From Acidobacteriaceae bacterium (GTDB taxonomy: Bacteria > Acidobacteriota > Terriglobia > Terriglobales > Acidobacteriaceae), in NCBI GenBank assembly GCA_003134995.1, contig PLDC01000022.1, positions 1 to 64,000 of the forward strand: a DNA stretch of 64,000 nucleotides. Reading direction: 5' to 3'. A model generated the notes under the pieces. It made no database searches, was not told the origin of the DNA, and was given only the letters and a program-made list of their open reading frames with translations. The translations under genes were made by a program, and so were the position numbers. This document shows, piece by piece, positions 58,852 through 64,000 of the stretch. Numbering within the stretch: position 1 is the first letter of the stretch; every line of letters begins with the position of its first letter.

Positions 58852-60057
58852 ATGAAACGAATCGCCATCCTGGGATCCACCGGCTCAATCGGCCGCAGCA
58901 CGCTGAGCGTGGCCGAGAGCTATCCTGATCGCTTTCAGATAGTCGCCCTGGCCGCCGGCGGTAATCTGGAGGCGGCATTCGAACAGGCGCGCCGCTGGCA
59001 TCCCCGCATGCTTTCGATGGCGGCCGAGCCTGATGCCGATGTGCTGCGCAAACGCCTGAAGCAGGCGGGCCTGAGCGAGATCGAGGTTGTTCACAGCACG
59101 TCGGGCACGGTTAGGGTAGCCACTCATCCCGACGCCGACTTCGTGGTCAGCGCCATCGTGGGCGTAGCCGGGCTTGAGGCTACGTACGAAGCCGTGAAGG
59201 CTGGAAAGACCGTCGGCGTGGCGAATAAGGAATGCCTGGTCGCCGCTGGCGAGCTGATCACAGCTGAGGCGCGCCGCCAGGGCAAGCCGCTGTTGCCCAT
59301 CGACAGCGAGCACAACGCGGTTCATCAGTGCCTGCGCGGCGGACGCATGGACGAAGTCGAGCGCATCTGGTTGACTGCTTCCGGCGGCCCGTTCCTCAAT
59401 ATGCCGCGCTCAGAGTTCAGTTCCATCACGGTCGAGCAGGCGCTCAATCATCCCACATGGAAGATGGGCAAGCGCATCACCATCGACTCAGCGACGTTGA
59501 TGAATAAGGGATTTGAAGTCATCGAAGCGTGCAGATTATTTCACCTTCCTCCCGCGAAAGTCGAAGTCCTCGTGCATCCGCAGTCGACGATTCACTCCAT
59601 GGTCGAATTCATCGATGGCAGCATACTTGCTCAGTTTTCTGTGACCGACATGCGGCTGCCGATTCTGTATGCTCTAACATATCCCGAACGCATTCAATCG
59701 GATATGCGGTTCCCGGTGGGTAACTTGCGGCATCTGGACTTTTGCCCCCCAGATATGAATAAATTCCCTTGTCTACGTATTGCGTACGAAGCGGCTGAGG
59801 CAGGCGGTGCAAAGACGGTCGCGCTGAACGCCGCCGACGAGGCCGCCGTCGCCGCGTTTCTCGAAGGCAGCATTGGTTTTAATGACATTCCCAGGATCAT
59901 CGAAGACGCGGTTTCAGCATCTAATACCGGGAAGCTGGAGTCTATTGCAAAGGTGCTTGAAGCCGACGCCGAAGCCCGCCGATATGCTCAAGAGCGGATA
60001 TTGGAAATTACTAAGAGAACCGGAAGGCCGCAGGTGACATGTGTCGTTAGTGGTTGA
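58852..60057 (+). CDS. dxr: 1-deoxy-D-xylulose-5-phosphate reductoisomerase
   Basis: Protein of 401 residues catalysing the second step of the MEP isoprenoid pathway with NADPH. KRIAILGSTGSIGRSTLSVA is the cofactor-binding motif (GSTGSIG, 8-14). ANKECLVAAG, LPIDSEHNAVHQCL (metal-binding residues), LTASGGPFLN, NHPTWKMGKRITIDSATLMNKGFEVIEA and VHPQSTIHSMVEFIDGS are all present. The start is ATG 58852. The frame extends far upstream over cdsA, but that part is a shadow. A 14-bp tandem array begins across its stop codon. Confidence 0.97.
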   Translation: MKRIAILGSTGSIGRSTLSVAESYPDRFQIVALAAGGNLEAAFEQARRWHPRMLSMAAEPDADVLRKRLKQAGLSEIEVVHSTSGTVRVATHPDADFVVSAIVGVAGLEATYEAVKAGKTVGVANKECLVAAGELITAEARRQGKPLLPIDSEHNAVHQCLRGGRMDEVERIWLTASGGPFLNMPRSEFSSITVEQALNHPTWKMGKRITIDSATLMNKGFEVIEACRLFHLPPAKVEVLVHPQSTIHSMVEFIDGSILAQFSVTDMRLPILYALTYPERIQSDMRFPVGNLRHLDFCPPDMNKFPCLRIAYEAAEAGGAKTVALNAADEAAVAAFLEGSIGFNDIPRIIEDAVSASNTGKLESIAKVLEADAEARRYAQERILEITKRTGRPQVTCVVSG

Positions 60058-60102
60058 AGCATAGCGGTTGAAGTGGAGTGGGTGAAGTGTAGTGGCTGAA
60101 TC
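60047..60102 (+). repeat. 14-bp tandem array across dxr stop codon (4 units)
   Basis: TTAGTGGTTGAAGC, ATAGCGGTTGAAGT, GGAGTGGGTGAAGT and GTAGTGGCTGAATC follow without gaps; the dxr stop (60055-60057) lies in the first unit. Confidence 0.88.
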
Positions 60103-60125
60103 TTACGGGGGAGTTGTTCTTCTTT

Positions 60126-61472
60126 ATGTCTGATTTCTTTATTGCCATCGCTGCCGTCGCCGTCGTGTTGGGCTTCATGATTCTGATCCACGAGTTCGGC
60201 CACTATGCCGTGGCCAAGTTGCTCGGGGTTCGGGTCGAGGTCTTCTCCATTGGCTTCGGCAAGCGTCTCTTCGGCTTCCGCAAGGGAGACACCGATTACC
60301 GCATCGCCGCGATTCCCCTGGGGGGTTATGTGAAGATGAGCGGCGAGAATCCCATGGACGCGCGCTCCGACGATCCCGCCGAGTTCATGAATCACTCGCG
60401 CTGGCACCGCTTTCTGATCGCGATTGCCGGCCCCACGATGAATATCCTGCTGGCCATCTTTCTGCTCACCGCCGTGTACATGGTGCATTACGAGTACGCG
60501 GTATTTCTCGACCAGCCGGCGGTAATTCAAGGAGTGAAGCACGACTCCCCTGCGGCCAAAGCCGGCCTGCAGCCCGGCGATCGCATCGTAAAAGTCGACG
60601 GCATCGACAACCCGACCTGGGAGCAACTGCAGCCGCGCGTCTGGCTCAGCCCTAACCAACCGCTCACCATCACCGTTCAGCGCGGAGAGCAGACCTTTCA
60701 GAAAACCATCGTTCCCCAGGCTGTGACTACATCTGAAGTAGGTTCGGCGGGATGGTTCCCCGAGGATCCCGTCATCGTTGGACAGACTGAGGCCGACACT
60801 CCCGCCGCAAAAGCCGGATTGAAAGAAGACGACAGAATCGTTGCCCTCGACGGCAAGCCCCTGGTTTCAATCGAAGCCATGATCGAGCGCCTGCAGCAAA
60901 CTAAGGACACGCCCGTCGACCTCACCGTGCTTCGCGGCAATCAGACTCTGGATTTTCACATGACGCCGGTGCTGGCGAAGACAGAAGATCCGAAGGAACA
61001 GCGCTACCGGCTGGGATTCCTCAACAAGAGTGAGACCAAGGTTACGAAATTACCGTTCGCCCAGGCGCTGAGTCTTTCGCTCGAACAGAATAAGAAATAT
61101 TCGCTGCTCATATTAGAGCTGGCCAAAAAGATTGCGCAGCGAAAGGTTTCGCTCCGCGCAGTCTCCGGCCCAATCGGCATCGCACAAGATGCAGGCTACG
61201 CGGCCCAGCAAAAAGGCTGGACCCCGCTGCTCGAGTTGACGGCGGGCATCAGCCTGAACCTCGGCATCATCAACCTGCTGCCCATCCCCATTCTCGATGG
61301 CGGCGTGATTCTGTTCTTGCTGATCGAAGGCCTCATGCGGCGCGACGTCAGCATGCGCATCAAAGAGCGCGTCTACCAGGCCGCCTTCGTTTTCCTGGTG
61401 CTGTTCGCAGTCATGGTCATCTATAACGATCTGGCGAAGACGTTGCCGGGGTTGATGGGCCGGCTTCCGTAA
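60126..61472 (+). CDS. rseP: RIP zinc metalloprotease (site-2 protease)
   Basis: Membrane protease of 448 residues that cleaves substrates, such as anti-sigma factors, within the membrane. The zinc site is ILIHEFGHYAVAKLLGVRV (HEFGH, 22-26) and the third ligand lies in LGIINLLPIPILDGGVILF near the C-terminus. Two PDZ domains lie between them (SPAAKAGLQPGDRIVKVDGI and TPAAKAGLKEDDRIVALDGKPL). Helices flank the active site and the C-terminus (AAFVFLVLFAVMVIYNDL). The start is ATG 60126, with a TTG option at 60114. It closes the uppS-cdsA-dxr-rseP block and ends before a hairpin pair. Confidence 0.95.
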   Translation: MSDFFIAIAAVAVVLGFMILIHEFGHYAVAKLLGVRVEVFSIGFGKRLFGFRKGDTDYRIAAIPLGGYVKMSGENPMDARSDDPAEFMNHSRWHRFLIAIAGPTMNILLAIFLLTAVYMVHYEYAVFLDQPAVIQGVKHDSPAAKAGLQPGDRIVKVDGIDNPTWEQLQPRVWLSPNQPLTITVQRGEQTFQKTIVPQAVTTSEVGSAGWFPEDPVIVGQTEADTPAAKAGLKEDDRIVALDGKPLVSIEAMIERLQQTKDTPVDLTVLRGNQTLDFHMTPVLAKTEDPKEQRYRLGFLNKSETKVTKLPFAQALSLSLEQNKKYSLLILELAKKIAQRKVSLRAVSGPIGIAQDAGYAAQQKGWTPLLELTAGISLNLGIINLLPIPILDGGVILFLLIEGLMRRDVSMRIKERVYQAAFVFLVLFAVMVIYNDLAKTLPGLMGRLP

Positions 61473-61490
61473 GCTTTACAACTCATGTGG

Positions 61491-61539
61491 GGACAGCCCT
61501 CGGCTGTCCAGCGGCCCCGGTGTATCGGGCCGCAGTTTT
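61491..61539 (+). terminator. Double hairpin after rseP, terminator-like
   Basis: An 8-bp stem GGACAGCC/GGCTGTCC (61491-61498 with 61502-61509) is followed by GCGGCCC/GGGCCGC (61511-61517 with 61527-61533) and AGTTTT. The first resembles the dispersed palindromes; the second could terminate the rseP transcript. Confidence 0.55.
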
Positions 61540-61561
61540 GCCTTGGAAAGGAAACCCAGCT

Positions 61562-64000
61562 TCACCGCACGCCCCCGACTAAGAACAGATCCGACAATTC
61601 CCGGGAATAAGAATAGGCGTAGAACTTACCGTCAGCCGTCATGCGGACATTCACAATCGCCGTCACACCCGCGGAATCGCTAGGCGCCAGCGTCGTCACC
61701 AACTCCCTCTTCCCAGTACCAAGATCAAGCCGGTACACCTGCGCCGAAGTCTTATCGTCGTCATAAATGTAGGCAGAGCGCCCATCGACGGACCAGTTGA
61801 TCCAGAGGTCTTCCGGCGCCCATCCCGGAATGGCTCGCGGTTCTCCTCCGTCAATCGAATACAGCTGCGCCTTCCCGTTGACGTCGCGGGCAAACATGAG
61901 CTTGCCATCGGCAGACACAACATGAGTCTCGAAGTGGTTCCTCTTCAGAGAGATTAACGGCGTAACGGCGTGCGGAGCGCCAACAGCACCCTGAACATAC
62001 ATTCGCCACCCGTGGCCATCGTCTCCAGCGAAATAAATTGCTTTCCCATCGGGCATCCATCCCATCGTAGATGCTTGTTGCATTCCACTTTTGTCCAGCG
62101 TCCGCGTTTCCCCCACACCCGTGGGCAGTAGAACAAAACCTACCGTGCCCAGGTTCGCCGCCTCAAAGGTCAATACTTGCGTTCCGTCCGGCGAGAGAAC
62201 GGGCTGACCCCACTGTCCAAGTTTGATCGCTGCAGATCCGTCAGTCTTGCGCAAGTAACCCAGGCCGGAGGCGCCAGCCTCAGATCCCCAATCGTCGAAC
62301 GAAACCACCCCACCATCCCCGGAGATGTCTCTCACAACCGCATAGTCGAGCCAGCTGAGGTCGCGTTCTTTTGCGTCCGAAGGTCCGCGGAACTGAATCC
62401 CGCTTCTCCACGATTCTTTCGATAAGAGAATTCGTCCATCCCGCGAGATATCGTGCAAGCGAACAATGCCGGGTAGACGAAGAACAATCCGCTGTTTGCC
62501 GTTAAGGCCAAGCGCATGCACGGCATCCGCCCAGCCCTCAGTCTCTGTAGCACCAACCCACAGCTCCTCGCCCGAAGGAGGCCACGCCAGCCCCTCGAGG
62601 CTGACATACAGCACCGAGCGGATCAATTCTTTTCCGCTGCGGTCGACTGCAATCGCCCACCCGGCGTCGCCATCGGAAGTCAGAAATTCTCCGAATGCCA
62701 CAGCATTTCCTCGCGGCGAAATGCGCACATACCCGAGCGAGTGATTGCTTTCGTAGATCACTTTTCCGCGGGGAAATTCCACGCGGTACTTCCCTCCCGC
62801 CTGCCGGATCACTGCCATTTCACTTCCGTCGGCTGTCCAGTCGGCCCCAAGCACGTCCTCGGCAACTTCCCGCGGCGACCCGCCACCAACCGGCACCAAT
62901 CCCAAAGTCCCCTGGCAGAGCCCGATATAGCGGTCCTTGCATCCTATTGAGATCGCCATCTCCGAAGAAGAAACTGCGAACAAAGTCGAGTTGGACAGAT
63001 TCAACGGCCGCGATTCAGGACTGTCGGGCAGTGTTGAATAGAGTTGTATCGGCTGCCCGCTCCAACTCGCGCTGTAATAAATCGAGCGGCCATCGGCCGC
63101 AAACCGCGCGGCGTAGACCAAACCACGCTCGAATGTAAGTTGATGGTAAGAAGGCGAAGTGGTAACGGCACCGCGCCGGCCCAACATCCAGCTTGCAGCA
63201 GCAACAAGGAGGAGTAAGAGTACGCCCACTGCCAGTTGAACGACTCGCGTGCGCGGCTGGGCTTTCTCCGCGGTAACAACGGCGCCAGCAGCGCCCGTCA
63301 CAGCGCTCGACGACGAAACTCCCGAGAGGCCTTCGAGATTAAAAGCCAAATCCCGCGCCGACTGAAATCGCTGCAGCGGTTTCTTCTCCAGGCAGCGCCG
63401 CACAATTCGGTCCAGCGCCGGCGAAATAGGCTTGCCCGAAACGCTCAGCTCCGCGGGATCTTCTTTCAGAATCGCCGTCATGGTCTCAGCCGCGGTATCT
63501 CGACGGAAAGCGCGCTGCCCAGAAAACATTTCGTACAAAATCGTACCCAGGGCAAAAATATCGGAGCGCGCATCCGCCGTCTCGCCCTTCACCTGCTCGG
63601 GAGACATATATCCAACTGTGCCCAGAACCGCGCCAGCCGAGGTTGGCACCGCTTCAAGTGTCGCGCCTTCGTCCGCGGCCGCTTCCGGTTTCACCAGCTT
63701 CGCCAAGCCGAAATCGAGAATCTTTACCCGGCCATCCTGCGTGACAAAAATATTCTCCGGCTTCAAGTCGCGATGAACAATCCCTTTATCGTGCGCGGCC
63801 GCGAGTCCCTGAGCGATCTGCGTGCCATATTCCACGGCACGCCTCAGCGGCACAGCTCCGCCGCTCAACTCCTGCCGCAGCGAGTGTCCTTCAAGACATT
63901 CTGAAACCAGATAAGGCGCGCCCTCAAGCGTGCCAATATCATGAATTGAAAGAATGTTGGGATGGTTCAGCGCCGCAACCGCGCGCGCTTCTGTCTCGAA
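61562..64000 (-). CDS. Ser/Thr protein kinase with TolB/WD40-like propeller, N-terminus outside window
   Basis: The frame is open to the window edge, so the first kinase lobe (Gly-loop and catalytic Lys) is missing. Visible are FETEARAVAALNHPNILSIHDIG, the catalytic loop VHRDLKPENIFV, DFGLAKL, the activation segment GTVGYMSPEQVKGE and DARSDIFALGTILYEMF. About 280 residues of Hanks-type kinase are followed by a membrane helix (VVQLAVGVLLLLLVAAASWML) and a TolB-like propeller of about 500 residues (SPDGTQVLTFE, MGWMPDGKAIYFAGDDG, DLWINWSVDGRSAYIYDDD). Such kinases sense external signals through the propeller. It is in the opposite direction to rseP. Confidence 0.92.
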   Translation of the reverse strand, partial: FETEARAVAALNHPNILSIHDIGTLEGAPYLVSECLEGHSLRQELSGGAVPLRRAVEYGTQIAQGLAAAHDKGIVHRDLKPENIFVTQDGRVKILDFGLAKLVKPEAAADEGATLEAVPTSAGAVLGTVGYMSPEQVKGETADARSDIFALGTILYEMFSGQRAFRRDTAAETMTAILKEDPAELSVSGKPISPALDRIVRRCLEKKPLQRFQSARDLAFNLEGLSGVSSSSAVTGAAGAVVTAEKAQPRTRVVQLAVGVLLLLLVAAASWMLGRRGAVTTSPSYHQLTFERGLVYAARFAADGRSIYYSASWSGQPIQLYSTLPDSPESRPLNLSNSTLFAVSSSEMAISIGCKDRYIGLCQGTLGLVPVGGGSPREVAEDVLGADWTADGSEMAVIRQAGGKYRVEFPRGKVIYESNHSLGYVRISPRGNAVAFGEFLTSDGDAGWAIAVDRSGKELIRSVLYVSLEGLAWPPSGEELWVGATETEGWADAVHALGLNGKQRIVLRLPGIVRLHDISRDGRILLSKESWRSGIQFRGPSDAKERDLSWLDYAVVRDISGDGGVVSFDDWGSEAGASGLGYLRKTDGSAAIKLGQWGQPVLSPDGTQVLTFEAANLGTVGFVLLPTGVGETRTLDKSGMQQASTMGWMPDGKAIYFAGDDGHGWRMYVQGAVGAPHAVTPLISLKRNHFETHVVSADGKLMFARDVNGKAQLYSIDGGEPRAIPGWAPEDLWINWSVDGRSAYIYDDDKTSAQVYRLDLGTGKRELVTTLAPSDSAGVTAIVNVRMTADGKFYAYSYSRELSDLFLVGGVR

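Overview
The window looks like a chromosomal segment of an Acidobacteriota bacterium, probably class Terriglobia (Koribacter/Sulfotelmatobacter-like). This is an inference from content, not a database match. The signs are moderately high GC, an N-terminal winged-helix or excisionase-like DNA-binding domain fused to a membrane segment, a Ser/Thr kinase with a TolB-like propeller, tandem type IV pilins beside a PilGHI-like ABC transporter, and many short palindromic and degenerate tandem repeats between genes. I saw no rRNA, tRNA, CRISPR array, intact insertion sequence or prophage.

Layout. 1-5.8 kb: three tandem type IV pilins, an ABC ATPase/permease/TPR operon and a SAM methyltransferase. 5.8-8.3 kb: repeats, an intact Phd/RelE-type toxin-antitoxin pair followed directly by the wreck of a second one, and an unknown membrane protein. 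8.3-23.4 kb: a DUF255 thioredoxin-like protein, a small secreted peptide, a 7-TM protein, DUF58, a serine hydrolase, a ketopantoate reductase-like enzyme, an HMGL/LeuA-like aldolase, a sulfotransferase-like protein, DinB, aldehyde dehydrogenase and truA. 23.8-31.4 kb: two TolC paralogues, a TonB-type protein and two glycosyltransferases. 31.6-39.2 kb: methylmalonyl-CoA mutase, with catalytic and B12 subunits split by about 5.4 kb holding an ORF6N protein, chrA, an epimerase/aldo-keto reductase pair with a divergent TetR regulator, and an AlkA-type glycosylase. 39.3-45.5 kb: unknown proteins, two sharing a C-terminal module, and two regulator-like genes that each appear frameshifted. 45.6-53.1 kb: a tightly coupled leucine-catabolism run (carboxyltransferase, unknown membrane protein, HMG-CoA lyase, enoyl-CoA hydratase, thioesterase), then hutH and a PMT-type glycosyltransferase. 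53.1-56.9 kb: an HD protein, a zinc-ribbon/XRE regulator, an HtrA-like protease and a ParE-type toxin-antitoxin pair. 57.0-61.5 kb: the envelope/isoprenoid block uppS-cdsA-dxr-rseP. The window ends inside a Ser/Thr kinase on the minus strand.

The most unusual signal is not a gene. About ten short-period degenerate tandem arrays (7, 8, 14 or 15 bp units, each array with its own unit sequence) lie in the intergenic gaps. Three consist of two arms in inverted orientation able to form a long hairpin, three run across the stop codon of the upstream gene, and one lies in frame inside a coding sequence. They resemble in style the heptameric STRR sequences of filamentous cyanobacteria. They coexist with a second population of perfect hairpins (cores such as GGC-TGAA-GCC), two copies of which have been absorbed in frame into coding sequences. 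Other points of note are an exact 25-bp palindrome present both upstream of and inside the ORF6N gene, and an apparently orphan promoter/operator at 40.25 kb.
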